In this document: piece after piece, positions 24,867 through 34,614 of the stretch
Layout: each line of letters opens with the position of its first letter
Position numbering within the stretch: position 1 is the first letter of the stretch
Source: Hafnia paralvei ATCC 29927
Lineage (GTDB): Bacteria; Pseudomonadota; Gammaproteobacteria; Enterobacterales; Enterobacteriaceae
DNA: 64,000 nucleotides
Direction of reading: 5' to 3'
Assembly (NCBI RefSeq): GCF_001655005.1
Contig: NZ_LXET01000064.1
Location: 20,773-84,772 of the forward strand
Translations under genes and position numbers: made by a program
The notes under the pieces: model-generated
The model's database searches: none
Seen by the model: the letters and a program-made list of their open reading frames with translations, nothing else
What the model was told of the DNA's origin: nothing

Positions 24867-25792
24867 TGGCGGATCTGCGCTAGGTCGTCTTCGGTCAGAC
24901 CGGTCATTTTCATGACGGTATTGCGGTCAATGCCGTTCTGCAGCATGGTACGGGCTATTTTCAGAGTCGCTTCGCGCTCACCTTCTGAACGACCTTCCTG
25001 TCTTCCAAGCTGGATACCTTTCTCAATACCCTTTTGTTCGAGTTGTTGTGCGATGGTCATAAGTGCGTCTCCGTGTTGCGGCACACGCTGTGCCAGTTCG
25101 CGTACAAAGGCTTCGGCGTCGGATGTTTCGCCTGCCTGCACTATATAGTGTACCAGCGATATCACCTGCGATGAAGACAAGTATCCCGTCAGCAAGATGG
25201 GCGCCAGCCGGTCAACCAGTTCTGCCAGGTCTCGCTGGTGAATATGCTTTTGCAGTAAAGTCAGGGCGGCCATGCTGCGATGGCCAGCGATTTCATCATC
25301 CGGAATGACCGTAACGTCTACCAGCGGGAAAGCGCTGCTGTAGAGTTTGCCAGCCAGCCCGGGATCGTCAAACTCATCCAGCCACCGGGTGGAGTACGGA
25401 TACGGGCTGCGTTTACCCGTATAGAACAGCACCGGTATCACCAGTGGCAGTTTTTTATGCCCTGCCTCCAGGTGGCGCTGCATGGCAGCCACCGCATAGC
25501 GTATGAGGCGGAAAGCCATATGTTTGTCGGGCGTTGACTGGTGTTCGACAAGCACATGAATATAGCCGTCGCCGGCTGTGGTTTTCAGGCTATAGAGAAC
25601 GTCGCTGAAATACTGGCGGAGATCATCCTCAACGAACGAGCCTGATTCCAGTTTCAGCGTGCTGAGATCGCAGACTGCGCGCAGCTCTGCGGGCAGATGG
25701 ATTTCCATGAAATCACGGGCCACATCCGGCTGTGTCAGAAACTGTCGGAACGTCGCATCGTGAGGTGTTGGCGTCATGTTTTTTTTCTTCAT
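24863..25792 (-). CDS. Rpn family recombination-promoting nuclease
   Basis: 309 residues from ATG 25792. The conserved N-terminal TPTPHDATFRQFLT and the PD-(D/E)XK core (SGSFVEDDLRQYFSDVLYSL ... YIHVLVEHQSTPD) match RpnA/YhgA. These enzymes cut DNA and promote RecA-independent recombination; older annotation calls them putative transposases. The C-terminal end has the typical helix KGIEKGIQLGRQEGRSEGE and a short domain ending in TGLTEDDLAQIRH. The frame to 25900 lacks a family-like N-terminus. Confidence 0.9.
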   Translation of the reverse strand: MKKKNMTPTPHDATFRQFLTQPDVARDFMEIHLPAELRAVCDLSTLKLESGSFVEDDLRQYFSDVLYSLKTTAGDGYIHVLVEHQSTPDKHMAFRLIRYAVAAMQRHLEAGHKKLPLVIPVLFYTGKRSPYPYSTRWLDEFDDPGLAGKLYSSAFPLVDVTVIPDDEIAGHRSMAALTLLQKHIHQRDLAELVDRLAPILLTGYLSSSQVISLVHYIVQAGETSDAEAFVRELAQRVPQHGDALMTIAQQLEQKGIEKGIQLGRQEGRSEGEREATLKIARTMLQNGIDRNTVMKMTGLTEDDLAQIRH

Positions 25793-25943
25793 CTGTCTCT
25801 GTCCTGAGCCTGCAAAATAACCGACATATCTTATCACGTCCCCCTGCGTTGGTTTACAAGGAGGTAGCCTTGGTAATTTCTCAGACATGTAGGACAGCAC
25901 AATAAAATACAGTCACCATGATAGTTGACGATAAATAAGTGAA

Positions 25944-25970
25944 TAAAAAAACGCTCCCGGACGGGAGCGT
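25944..25970 (-). terminator. Intrinsic terminator of pcoE
   Basis: On the minus strand ACGCTCCCG/CGGGAGCGT forms a 9-bp stem with a 2-base loop and a run of seven T. It lies 50 bases after the pcoE stop. Confidence 0.85.
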
Positions 25971-26020
25971 AAGCCAGTGAAATCGGCGTCAAAAGAGGGT
26001 CTAACAAGTGGGGCTGCGGG

Positions 26021-26455
26021 TTAATTCTGAGTGGCCTGGCTGCGATGCTTTTCAGCCTGCTGCTGATGAATCACTGAAGACTGACCATTATTCGCCTTCT
26101 CGTGCACAACTGCGGCTTTTTCATGCTCGTTCATTTCAGAAAATGACTTTGCGGTTTCGTTGGTGGCTCCTGATTTGCCATTCATCATTTTTTTATGCAT
26201 TTCCGCCATGTCCTGGTGGGCAGAAGCGTTGCCGTTTTGCATCATTTCATGGGACATTGCAGCCTGATCGTGTCCGCTCATATCCATCATTGTCATACTG
26301 TCTCCCTGAACAGCGCTTTTTTCAGAGGTTGACTGCATCTGATGGGCGGGTGCCTGGGCATTATTTACCTGGTCATGCATGTTCATTGTCTCTGCAGCCA
26401 TGGCGGATGAAGCGACAGCCATAATGGCAACAAATGATACAAGGATCTTTTTCAT
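26021..26455 (-). CDS. pcoE: PcoE periplasmic copper-binding protein
   Basis: 144 residues. A signal peptide is cut near SAMAAETM. The mature protein is rich in Met and His, with repeated helices such as MNMHDQVNNAQAPAHQMQ and MNEHEKAAVVHEKANNGQ, a pattern shared with SilE (46882-47313) and the broken copy at 33107. PcoE binds Cu(I)/Ag(I) in the periplasm as a first buffer. A regulator box (TGACAATTTTGTCA) 176 bases before the start gives it its own promoter, apart from pcoABCDRS. Confidence 0.92.
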   Translation of the reverse strand: MKKILVSFVAIMAVASSAMAAETMNMHDQVNNAQAPAHQMQSTSEKSAVQGDSMTMMDMSGHDQAAMSHEMMQNGNASAHQDMAEMHKKMMNGKSGATNETAKSFSEMNEHEKAAVVHEKANNGQSSVIHQQQAEKHRSQATQN

Positions 26456-26630
26456 GGTTGGGTCTCCGGTGTTTTCATACCCAAACAATCAACGGCTTAT
26501 AACAGAGAAAGCATTTGATCTCAGGGCGGGTTATTCATCACTCCAGGAACCAGGCGATTGCGTTATCACTCTGCTCCTGATTTATGAATGATTATAAAAA
26601 ACCGCCTCTGTTTATCGCGTGACTGAATGA

Positions 26631-26644
26631 TGACAATTTTGTCA
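26631..26644. promoter_or_regulatory. CusR/PcoR-type box upstream of pcoE
   Basis: TGACAATTTTGTCA, a perfect inverted repeat of TGACAA/TTGTCA with a 2-base centre, matching the TGACAA-N2-TTGTCA core of CusR/SilR/PcoR boxes. It lies between pcoS and pcoE, oriented to drive pcoE. Confidence 0.75.
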
Positions 26645-26672
26645 CCTTCCATGTTTCTCCTGAATAACGGGA

Positions 26673-28073
26673 TTAATCCCTTAATAAACGCACTTTGAAC
26701 ACAATTTCCCGCCCCCGCTGTACTGCTGACAATTCGCCACCGTGAGCGAGAATGATTGACCTCGTTATTGATAATCCCAGCCCCGCGCCTTCGGTGTTGT
26801 GAACCCGTGATGAGTCTGCGCGATAGAACCGGTCAAACAAACGTTCAAGATTGGCGGGAACTGAGCCAGACATCGCATTCGTAATCATCACGTTTACAAA
26901 GTCACTGTCACGCTCAAGGCGTATAGCAGTACAGGTCTTATCGGGAGAATACTTGATTGCATTGGAAAGCAGGTTGCTGAAAGCACGTCGCAGCATATCG
27001 CTGTCTCCGGCAACAACGCCCTCTCCTTCAACCGTGATTGTCTTTCCTGACTCGTCTGCCAGAGGCTCGAACAGCTCACGTAATTCATTCAGTTCGGCGG
27101 CCAGATCCACATCATGTTTATCCAGTTGCAGCAGACCATGCTCTGAACGTGCCAGAAAAAGCATGTCACTGGTCATTCGTGACAATCTTTTCAGTTCTTC
27201 CAGGTTCGCGAATAAAATTTCACGGTAATGCGAAACATCCCTTTCCTTTGCCAGTGCAAACTGCGTCTGCATCATCAGATTACTGACCGGGGTACGCAAC
27301 TCATGTGCGATATCAGAAGAGAAATCTGACAGTTTCCGGAATGACCCCTCCAGGCGATCGAACATATTATTGAACTCCTGCATGGTCTCAGATATTTCCG
27401 GCGGAGCCAGATCGGGATTAAGACGCTGATCCAGGCTGTGTACGGTCATGGAGGAAGCCAGACTGGTCATTTCCCGTAGCGGTTTCAGACCAATACGTGT
27501 GGTCAGCCAGCCCAGAAAAATAGAAATAAAGACCAGACCGATATTGAACCAGAACAGCCAGGTACTGAGCTTATCCATAAACAGGGTGTGATACCCGGTA
27601 TCCGTGGCAACCGTAATGATGAAATGTTTGCTTCGACCCTGTTCCGGAACCACAGCAACCCGACGCGAGATACTGCGATACACGGTATTATTTTCTTCAG
27701 TCTGGATCATATAGTCGAGAACATCACCCGACTTATTCAGCAGGATCGCAGGGACAACAGAGTTTTTAGCATACAGCTCCACGATTTTTTCATTTTCCAT
27801 ATTTTTTATAGAAATGAATAAACCATTGTGCCCCACCATCGCATCATTTATTTTTTCAGTTAATGATTTTATATCCGTCTTGTTCTGGAACGTTTCTGTC
27901 TTAAGAAACTCTTCGGTGAGCTGAAGTTTACCTGTCAGAAAATCGCGGTCCTGATTATCGAAATAGCCATTAAGGGTGCTAATCAGGATAAAACTTGATA
28001 ACCACCATACCGTAAGCATCACCGCAGAAAAAATCAGGCTCAGGCGTGTGGTCAGGGAAATTTTGAACCTCAC
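26673..28073 (-). CDS. pcoS: PcoS copper-sensing histidine kinase
   Basis: 466 residues: two membrane helices around a periplasmic sensor (residues about 35-165), HAMP (TRIGLKPLREMTSLASSM), dimerisation domain with the phospho-His in DIAHELRTPVSN, and an ATPase domain with N, G1 and G2 boxes (RAFSNLLSNAIKY, NTEGAGLGLSITRS). It forms a pair with PcoR, with a 4-base overlap (ATGA). The sensor domain is expected to bind periplasmic copper, as in CusS. Confidence 0.93.
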   Translation of the reverse strand: MRFKISLTTRLSLIFSAVMLTVWWLSSFILISTLNGYFDNQDRDFLTGKLQLTEEFLKTETFQNKTDIKSLTEKINDAMVGHNGLFISIKNMENEKIVELYAKNSVVPAILLNKSGDVLDYMIQTEENNTVYRSISRRVAVVPEQGRSKHFIITVATDTGYHTLFMDKLSTWLFWFNIGLVFISIFLGWLTTRIGLKPLREMTSLASSMTVHSLDQRLNPDLAPPEISETMQEFNNMFDRLEGSFRKLSDFSSDIAHELRTPVSNLMMQTQFALAKERDVSHYREILFANLEELKRLSRMTSDMLFLARSEHGLLQLDKHDVDLAAELNELRELFEPLADESGKTITVEGEGVVAGDSDMLRRAFSNLLSNAIKYSPDKTCTAIRLERDSDFVNVMITNAMSGSVPANLERLFDRFYRADSSRVHNTEGAGLGLSITRSIILAHGGELSAVQRGREIVFKVRLLRD

Positions 28074-28750
28074 TCTTCTCTGATCTCCAGGACATATCCG
28101 GCACCGCGAACGGTATGGATCAGTTTTGGCTCAAAGTCATCATCAATTTTACTTCTCAGACGTCTCACGGCGACATCAATCACATTCGTATCACTGTCAA
28201 AATTCATGTTCCAGACCAGGGACGAGATAAGACTCCTGGGTAACACTTCTCCGGTGCGTTGCAGCAGCAACTCAAGCAGAACGTATTCTTTACCGGTGAG
28301 ATGGATCTTCTTCCCCGAACGGATCACGGTCCGGCGCACCATATCAACGGTCATATCGGCGATGGTGCAGACTGTTGCGGCCTGCGAGCGTGCCCGGCGC
28401 AGTAGGGTTCTTACACGTGCAACCAGCTCCGTAAAATCAAAGGGCTTAATCAGGTAGTCATCTGCGCCAAGCTCCAGTCCTTTCACTTTGTCCCGCACGT
28501 TGTCCTTTGCGGTTAAAAACAGGACCGGTTCTTCGTGCCCGGACTCCCTCAGTGCGCTGATGATTTGCCACCCGTCGAGGAAAGGCAGCATCACGTCCAG
28601 TATTATCAAATCATACTGTCCCTTCGACGCGGCCCCGAGACCATCGCGGCCATTATTAAAGAGATCGGCCTGATAGCCTTCCTCAACCAGTCCCTGCTGC
28701 AGGTAACGACCTGTTTTTTGTTCGTCTTCAACGATTAAAATACGCTGCAT
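28070..28750 (-). CDS. pcoR: PcoR copper response regulator
   Basis: 226 residues from ATG 28750; a TTG two codons upstream is not needed. OmpR/PhoB type: receiver with the acidic pair (VEDEQ), phospho-acceptor in LIILDVMLPF, KPF lysine (YLIKPFDFTEL), then a winged-helix DNA-binding domain (VIDVAVRRLRSKID, VRGAGYVLEI). It activates pcoABCD and pcoE through the boxes noted at 32989 and 26631. Confidence 0.93.
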   Translation of the reverse strand: MQRILIVEDEQKTGRYLQQGLVEEGYQADLFNNGRDGLGAASKGQYDLIILDVMLPFLDGWQIISALRESGHEEPVLFLTAKDNVRDKVKGLELGADDYLIKPFDFTELVARVRTLLRRARSQAATVCTIADMTVDMVRRTVIRSGKKIHLTGKEYVLLELLLQRTGEVLPRSLISSLVWNMNFDSDTNVIDVAVRRLRSKIDDDFEPKLIHTVRGAGYVLEIREE

Positions 28751-28804
28751 GGTCAACTCGCTGATATGAAAGTAAAAATCTCACGCATGAGCTTTGGCTG
28801 TCCC

Positions 28805-29734
28805 CTAGCTGACCTGAGACGGAGCAAGCATTCCGAGCCACGCTACGGCGCCCAGAATGATAATCGCAACAACGAATTCTGTCAGGATGCTGTTTCGCAT
28901 CAGGGCAACGCTGCGATCATAATTCCCTTCCCTGACCATAACTTCAAGCCGGGGACCCAGGTGAAACCGGTTTGCTGCAGCCAGAAGAAGCATCAGAACA
29001 AACAGAGCCGTCTTGGCAAGCAATATCCTCCCCCAGGAACTGTTGAATAAGGGAGTTAAGTTACCCTCAGCAATATACAGATAGTTGACCAGCGCACTCA
29101 GGATCAGGGCTACAACAATCACCGTTCCTGCCGTGGCAAATTTTGCCAGGGAGTCAGATATCACAATGACGCTCTGTGCATTATGCTCGTTTCTGCGCAT
29201 CAGCAGGATAGCAAATGCAACCAGAGCACCTGTCCAGGCACCTGCAGCGCCGAGATGGGTCAGATCGCTCAGTAAATGGAGATAGTAATGCAGACCGTCA
29301 TGCATAACGGCGTGTCCTCCCCAGGCAAGTGTAGCCAGCGCCACGCCCCCACTCATCGTCATCAGCAGGCAGGACAATACTCTCTTATTAGTGTAAAGGA
29401 ACAAAGCACCGAGTGTGGTAAACAGGGCACAGAGCCTGACAATCCAGCTAATACCCACATCAGTTTCTTCTATCACCATCTCGATAACATGGATGGATAA
29501 TTCTCTGAGGTCAGTTACTCCACTCATGGCATTAGATACCAGGAGCATATTAATGCCAGTAAGAATGATGCCTGTAACAACAGCAAAGGTTATAAACGAC
29601 CTGAAATTAGTCAGGTTATAGGTTTCATATCTGACACCGCTTATTCCATATATCTGAAAAAATGGCAATCCAAATATTACCATCAAATCCAGATAAAGAA
29701 GAAAACGAATAACAATCATAATCAGGTCGTTCAT
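28805..29734 (-). CDS. pcoD: PcoD inner-membrane copper protein
   Basis: 309 residues with about eight membrane helices and the CopD-type motif around WGGHAVMHDGLHYYLHLLSDLTH, rich in His. CopD/PcoD is needed with PcoC for full resistance and is thought to move copper across the inner membrane, perhaps to supply PcoA. It starts 4 bases after the pcoC stop. Confidence 0.92.
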   Translation of the reverse strand: MNDLIMIVIRFLLYLDLMVIFGLPFFQIYGISGVRYETYNLTNFRSFITFAVVTGIILTGINMLLVSNAMSGVTDLRELSIHVIEMVIEETDVGISWIVRLCALFTTLGALFLYTNKRVLSCLLMTMSGGVALATLAWGGHAVMHDGLHYYLHLLSDLTHLGAAGAWTGALVAFAILLMRRNEHNAQSVIVISDSLAKFATAGTVIVVALILSALVNYLYIAEGNLTPLFNSSWGRILLAKTALFVLMLLLAAANRFHLGPRLEVMVREGNYDRSVALMRNSILTEFVVAIIILGAVAWLGMLAPSQVS

Positions 29735-29738
29735 AATA

Positions 29739-30119
29739 TTACTTCACTGTAAAGGTGTAATTACCGGTAATAGGGTGCGTATCTGAAGAAACCGCGCGCC
29801 AGTCAACACGATAAGTGCCAGCGGGTAAAGGCTCTCGCGGAATAATGACCATCGATTTAGGGTCAGCGCCTGGCGCCACTTTTGCCGCGACCGGCATCGG
29901 AGAATGTGATGACATGCCTTTCATACCCGTCATCGTTAATTTTGCACCTGAGAATTTCACGGTCAGATTTTCCGAGAAATTAAGCTGAATCTTTTCCGGG
30001 GCCGCTACGGCTGAATCAGCCTGTGGCACAGAGCTTTTTAATTCCGGATGGGCCATAGCAGAGAAAGCAACGCCCATAACGAGGCCGCCTGTAAGAATGG
30101 CTTTATTTAAAATCGACAT
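29739..30119 (-). CDS. pcoC: PcoC periplasmic copper chaperone
   Basis: 126 residues: signal peptide cut before HPELKSS, so the mature N-terminal His is available for Cu(II). The Met-rich loop (KLTMTGMKGMSSHSPM) binds Cu(I). The domain is the CopC beta-barrel, ending TGNYTFTVK. It is the known partner of PcoD and PcoA. Confidence 0.93.
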   Translation of the reverse strand: MSILNKAILTGGLVMGVAFSAMAHPELKSSVPQADSAVAAPEKIQLNFSENLTVKFSGAKLTMTGMKGMSSHSPMPVAAKVAPGADPKSMVIIPREPLPAGTYRVDWRAVSSDTHPITGNYTFTVK

Positions 30120-30158
30120 TTTATTTACCTGTTTAGTTGAGTGTTTTATATCAGTGCG

Positions 30159-31049
30159 TTAAAACCAGATTCTGGCTCCCGCCAGGAATACTACCTGATG
30201 GTCTTTCTCACCTTCTCTTTTCGCCATATCGGATGTTTTCCCGTAAAGTTGATTCCAGGAAACGCCTATATAGGGTGCAAACTCACGGCGTATTTCATAG
30301 CGCAGCCGGAGCCCCAGCTCTGTGTCAGTCAGTCCCCTGCCGCGACCCCGCGATTCATCATCCTGACTGTAGAAATTCACCTCATAGGATGGCTGGAGTA
30401 TGAGCCGGTTAGTCAGTAAAACGTCGTATTCTCCTCCCAGACGAAGGGCTGCTTTTCCGCCATTACTGACAAAACCCGTAATTTCAGACTCAAAATTATA
30501 GAGTGCCAGCCCCTGAAAACCGACAGCAGCCCAGGTCCGGGCAGAAGCAGGTCTGAAATCCTGCCTGACACCCGCAACCAAATCCCACCATGGGCCAACC
30601 GCATGTCCCCAGAGTAACTGCGCTTCAGCCGCCTCCGTTTCCCCATTGCTTCGTTCACCTTCACTCTTTAGCCAAATCCGATCTGTGTCGCCTCCAATCC
30701 AGCTGTTAACACTCCAGCTGAAATTGTTGGTGTTATCCGACCGTTGCCATTCCAGTTGATCCAGCAGAACCAGATAATTAATCGCACTGTCGTGAATCGC
30801 ATGCCCCTGTAAATTGCCGAATGCAGCCTTCCGGTCGGCATCGGTAACAGGCGGAATTGGCGTTCTGCTCTCAGTTACAATGGGCTCCATTGACGTCATC
30901 TCAGTGAAATTCTCATCTGCTGGCATCTGCATGGCAGACATGTCGTGCCCGGCGTGGGGATCTGCAGAGACGGAGCCCGCCGCAATAGAAAGCTGTGAGG
31001 TAAACAAACCGGCGACCAGAACAGGTATGGCCTTAAAACTTCTCTTCAT
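30159..31049 (-). CDS. pcoB: PcoB outer-membrane copper protein
   Basis: 296 residues from ATG 31049; two earlier in-frame ATGs overlap the pcoA stop and lie too close to the GGAGG. Signal peptide cut near SIAAGS, a short Met/His-rich segment (HAGHDMSAMQMP), then a beta-barrel domain of the CopB family ending in phenylalanine (ARIWF), as is usual for outer-membrane proteins. Works with PcoA in the outer periplasm. Confidence 0.9.
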   Translation of the reverse strand: MKRSFKAIPVLVAGLFTSQLSIAAGSVSADPHAGHDMSAMQMPADENFTEMTSMEPIVTESRTPIPPVTDADRKAAFGNLQGHAIHDSAINYLVLLDQLEWQRSDNTNNFSWSVNSWIGGDTDRIWLKSEGERSNGETEAAEAQLLWGHAVGPWWDLVAGVRQDFRPASARTWAAVGFQGLALYNFESEITGFVSNGGKAALRLGGEYDVLLTNRLILQPSYEVNFYSQDDESRGRGRGLTDTELGLRLRYEIRREFAPYIGVSWNQLYGKTSDMAKREGEKDHQVVFLAGARIWF

Positions 31050-31054
31050 TCGCA

Positions 31055-32872
31055 TCATTCCTCCACCCGGACTTCACGAAACATTCCCATTTCCATGTGA
31101 TAGAGCAAATGGCAGTGATACGCCCAGCGGCCAAGCGCATCTGCTGTCACTCTGTAACTGCGTTTTGTACCAGGGGGAACATCTATTGTGTGTTTACGAA
31201 CCATGAAATTACCGTTTTCATCTTCCAGATCGCTCCACATGCCATGCAGGTGAATGGGGTGAGTCATCATGGTATCGTTGACCAGCGTGATCCTGAGTCG
31301 CTCACCGTATTTCAGCAGCACCGGTGCGGCATCTGAAAACTTGATTCCGTTAAATGACCAGGCAAACTTTTCCATGTGGCCGGTTAAATGCAGTTCTATG
31401 GTGCGGCCAGGTTCACGTCCGTCAGGATCCTCAAAGCGGCTTTTCAAATCCGCGTACGTGAGAACCTTTCTTCCGTTATTTCGAAGACCAATACCCGGAT
31501 CGTTTAATTTCGGGGAGACGCTCATCGCCTGCATATCAACCAGTGGGTTATCCGTTTCTGACGCAGGATGACTTTGCATACCCGGCATTCCGGCCATCTG
31601 AGAATGATCCATACCGGCCATGCTGCTGTGATCCATGGGCGCGGAGGACGTCCCGCTATCGGCAAGGTCAGCACCGTCCATAGACATCATCTCTCCACTG
31701 TTATCCATGCCTCCCATCTGGCTGTGGTCCATTCCTGCCATATCATGTCCCATTCCTCCCATACCCATATCTTCCATGGTCAACAGAGGACGGGGATCGA
31801 GGGCGGGAACGACAGCACTTAACCCCTCTCTCGTGGCCAGTGTCCCGCGAGCGTAACCGGTCCTGTCCATAGATTGTGCGAAGATGGTATAGGCCTCACC
31901 CTGCGGCTCCACAATGACATCATAGGTTTCGGCAACGGCAATCCTGAATTCGTCAACGGTAACCGGGTTTACATACTGGCCATCTGCAGCCACGACCGTC
32001 ATTTTCAGCCCGGGGATGCGGATATCGAAATAGGTCATTGCCGAGCCGTTGATAAACCGTAAGCGTATCTTTTCACCGGGACGGAACAGTCCGGTCCAGT
32101 TTTTCAGCGGGGCCTGCCCGTTCATGAGATAGGTGTAGGTGTAGCCACTGACATCCGCGAGGTCAGTCGGATTCATTTTCATTTCAGCCCACATTTTCCG
32201 GTCGGCAATGGTGGCTGACAGCCCCCTGGTATTCACGTCGCGGAAAAAAGAGCCAACGGTTGGTTTATTAAAATTGTAGTAATCCGACTGTTTTTTTAAT
32301 TTTTTCAGCAGGCTGTGAGGATTTTCATCGGTCCAGTCAGACAACATGACCACGTGCTCACGATCCTAAGCAAACGGCTCAGGCTCCCTGGCATCAATGA
32401 TAATGGCACCGTATACCCCCTCCTGTTCCTGCAGACCGGAATGGCTGTGGTACCAGTAAGTCCCGTTCTGCTTAACCTTAAAGGTGTAAACGTAGGTATC
32501 ATCAGGTTCGATACCCATAAAACTCAGCCCCGGAACACCATCCATATTGGCCGGAAGAATAATGCCGTGCCAGTGAATGGACGTCTGTTCATTAAGACGG
32601 TTTTTGACCTTCAGGGTAATGGTGTCACCTTCTTTCCAGCGAAGAACGGGCCCCGGCAGGCCTCCATTGATTGTTTTGGCCTGACGCTCACTGCCCGTAA
32701 TATTGACTGCCGTTTCACCAATGGTCAGGTCAAACTGAGTACCCTGCAGGGATGCGGCAACTGGCAGGCTCAGACTGGAACGCGCATTGAAACTCCATAC
32801 GCCAAGACTTCCGGCTACGCCAGAGAGGGTTAACCCCTTCAGGAAAGTTCGTCGAGACGTTTTCAACAGCAT
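31055..32872 (-). pseudogene. pcoA: pcoA multicopper oxidase interrupted by an amber codon
   Basis: The Tat signal (TSRRTFLKGLTLSG) starts at ATG 32872. Residues 1-168 hold the first cupredoxin domain (SIHWHGI, WYHSHSG copper ligands) and end in REPEPFA. Codon 169 is TAG (32366-32368), after which the same frame continues DREHVVMLSDW to the stop at 31055, with the Met-rich loop (MDHSQMGGMDNSG) and the final copper motifs (HPIHLHG, AYHCHLLYHMEMG). Intact PcoA has Tyr here by my recall of the family. So this is a single-base nonsense change, not a frameshift. Restart at the ATG in VVMLSD would lack the export signal. Full function would require suppression. Confidence 0.88.
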
Positions 32873-32988
32873 GCGCGTTCCCTTATATAAAGTATGGTTA
32901 CTGACAGAATTCGAGAACCGATTTAAATTAAATTTCTGGTTCATCCTCTTACAATGAAATGAAGCTAACACACCTTAAGAAACAAATT

Positions 32989-33006
32989 CATTACAATCGT
33001 GTAATG
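32989..33006. promoter_or_regulatory. Copper box upstream of pcoA
   Basis: CATTACAATCGTGTAATG, an inverted repeat CATTACA/TGTAATG with a 4-base centre. It fits the ATTACA-N4-TGTAAT cop/pco boxes bound by CopR/PcoR. It lies 117 bases before pcoA and 101 bases before the divergent pcoE-like gene, so it could serve both. Confidence 0.75.
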
Positions 33007-33106
33007 TACGCAACTGTATTACATTTACGTCATCTTCCCCACAGGTTGATTATTTTTATATATGATCGTGATGACATCTTTTATGTACCTAAGAAGGTAA
33101 TTACAC

Positions 33107-33555
33107 ATGAATATATTAATTACGACCACTGCGTTTACAGCTTTATTTTGTGGGGCAGCTTTTGCTCTGCCCAGTGATATTTCCCATGAAGCACATCGAT
33201 TCGTGAATAATGCCTCAGCCGTCAGTCATGTGAATTCATCGACGCATGAAAACTTGCCGGACAGGGTTAATAAAAACAACACGCCCTCATTCTCTGAAAT
33301 GAATGAACATGAAAGGGCCATTGTTGCTCATTCATTTATGAACAACAGCGCGTCCTATGCACATCAAAAAATGATTGAGGAACATAAAAAATGCTGTCCG
33401 GCAGTGATGCAAATTCAAAGACCTCATCTTCTTCTTTTAACGAACTGAATGTCGGCGAGAAAGCCGCCCTCGTGCATGAGCAGGTCAATAATGCCGGTGC
33501 GGAAGCACATCAGACGCAGGCAAGAAAGCTTCGCGGACTGTATTCATCAAGGTAA
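33107..33555 (+). pseudogene. Second PcoE/SilE-like gene, frameshifted
   Basis: The signal peptide (TALFCGAAFALP) is followed by SilE-type helices (MNEHERAIVAHSFMNNSASY, HQKMIEEHKK). At 33388-33393 an A6 run is followed by TGCTGTCC; one more A would restore MLSGSDANSKTSSSSFNELN and VGEKAALVHEQVNNAGAEAH to the stop at 33553-33555 (about 149 residues). As it stands the frame ends at 33448 after unrelated residues. It is divergent from pcoA and shares its copper box. A sequencing error in the A-run is possible. Confidence 0.8.
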
Positions 33556-33777
33556 CTGCAGGCGGGTTATTGCTCAGCGTCGGGTGCGCAGCAGGGTTTT
33601 ACTGGCGGGTTACGTAGCAGGACATGAGCCCCATATTGCTCTGCCGTAACCTGTTTCAGTCCCGTTAATCATCACCGTCGGGCTGGTCATACAGTTCCCA
33701 GAGCTTCAGGAACAAACGGGAAACAAGGTATGTTACAAAAATGCCGAACATCAACGGTGCTCCCGATTAACTGACGG

Positions 33778-34581
33778 ATGACACGTCTCCTGAAAACCCC
33801 TAGCATACGCCGCAGTGTTCATGCTAACGGCGAATTCCAGCAAATGTATTCTACCGATATCGTAAAAGAAAATGCTTACCTTTCAGCCTCCCGCTCGGGG
33901 CTGGAATCGAACGAGATCGCTACCCTTCAGCGCTCTTTGCCTTCCCGGTTTAATCTTCGGCATTTGAAAAAAAATGAATCATTAAAACTCGTACTGCAAA
34001 AGAAAGCGGGAAAATCACGTGTAGTGGCCTATAAATTTACGTCCGGTTCATTTAATTACACGGCGTATCGTATATCCGACAAAAAATTCTATAACCTTTC
34101 CGATACTTCCGGGAAAGGCAGTCTCGATTATCCGTTACCGGCCACAGCAAGACTCAGTTCACCTTTCAATCCTGCAAGACTTAACCCGGTATCGGGAAAA
34201 GTGAGTCCCCATAATGGCATTGATTATTCCATGCCCATGAACACTAAAATAGTCAGCGTCATCGACGGAAAAATCACCCGGACCGAATACAACAGTACCA
34301 TGGGATATTTTGTTGAAGTAACGGGAAAAGCCGGTGTTAAAACTCGCTATCTCCACCTCAATAAAATACTCGTTACTAAAGGGGCCAGGGTTACCCGGGG
34401 AGGCGCTATTGCGTTATCCGGTAACAGCGGACGTTCATCCGGTCCTCATCTGCATTACGAGCTGGTCATCAATAACAATCCTGTTAACTCACTGGCGTTC
34501 CGGGCAGCGGCACCCGCTGATAACAAACTCGAACAGCATGCCTTTGCGCATGCCAGAGACTACGAACGATACCTGGACTGA
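33778..34581 (+). CDS. pcoG: M23 family metallopeptidase of the copper-silver island
   Basis: 267 residues. The LytM-type zinc peptidase core is complete: HNGIDYSMP (first His and Asp ligands) and PHLHYEL (HxH). An N-terminal region of about 120 residues precedes it. No signal peptide is visible and an in-frame TGA stands just 2 codons before ATG 33778, with no good ribosome site; the true N-terminus may be lost or start at ATG 33844. The gene sits between pcoE-like and silP genes, where such a peptidase (pcoG) is commonly found. Its role in metal resistance is unclear. Confidence 0.75.
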   Translation: MTRLLKTPSIRRSVHANGEFQQMYSTDIVKENAYLSASRSGLESNEIATLQRSLPSRFNLRHLKKNESLKLVLQKKAGKSRVVAYKFTSGSFNYTAYRISDKKFYNLSDTSGKGSLDYPLPATARLSSPFNPARLNPVSGKVSPHNGIDYSMPMNTKIVSVIDGKITRTEYNSTMGYFVEVTGKAGVKTRYLHLNKILVTKGARVTRGGAIALSGNSGRSSGPHLHYELVINNNPVNSLAFRAAAPADNKLEQHAFAHARDYERYLD

Positions 34582-34582
34582 T

Positions 34583-34607
34583 AACGGGACCGCGACGCGG
34601 CCCCGTT
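34583..34607. terminator. Hairpin between convergent M23 peptidase and DUF2933 genes
   Basis: AACGGG-a-CCGC / GCGG-c-CCCGTT forms a 10-bp stem with one mismatch and a 3-base loop directly after the M23 stop. The T-run is short (TTT), so it is a weak candidate. Confidence 0.5.
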
Positions 34608-34614
34608 TGCCGAA

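Noticed and set aside
32354..32368. Frameshift splitting pcoA into two genes
   Set aside because: Both halves are in the same frame; the break is a single TAG codon with no inserted or lost base.
33449..33649. Separate 66-residue gene after the pcoE-like frame
   Set aside because: The region is better explained as the shifted 3' end of the pcoE-like gene; the frame itself has no family features.
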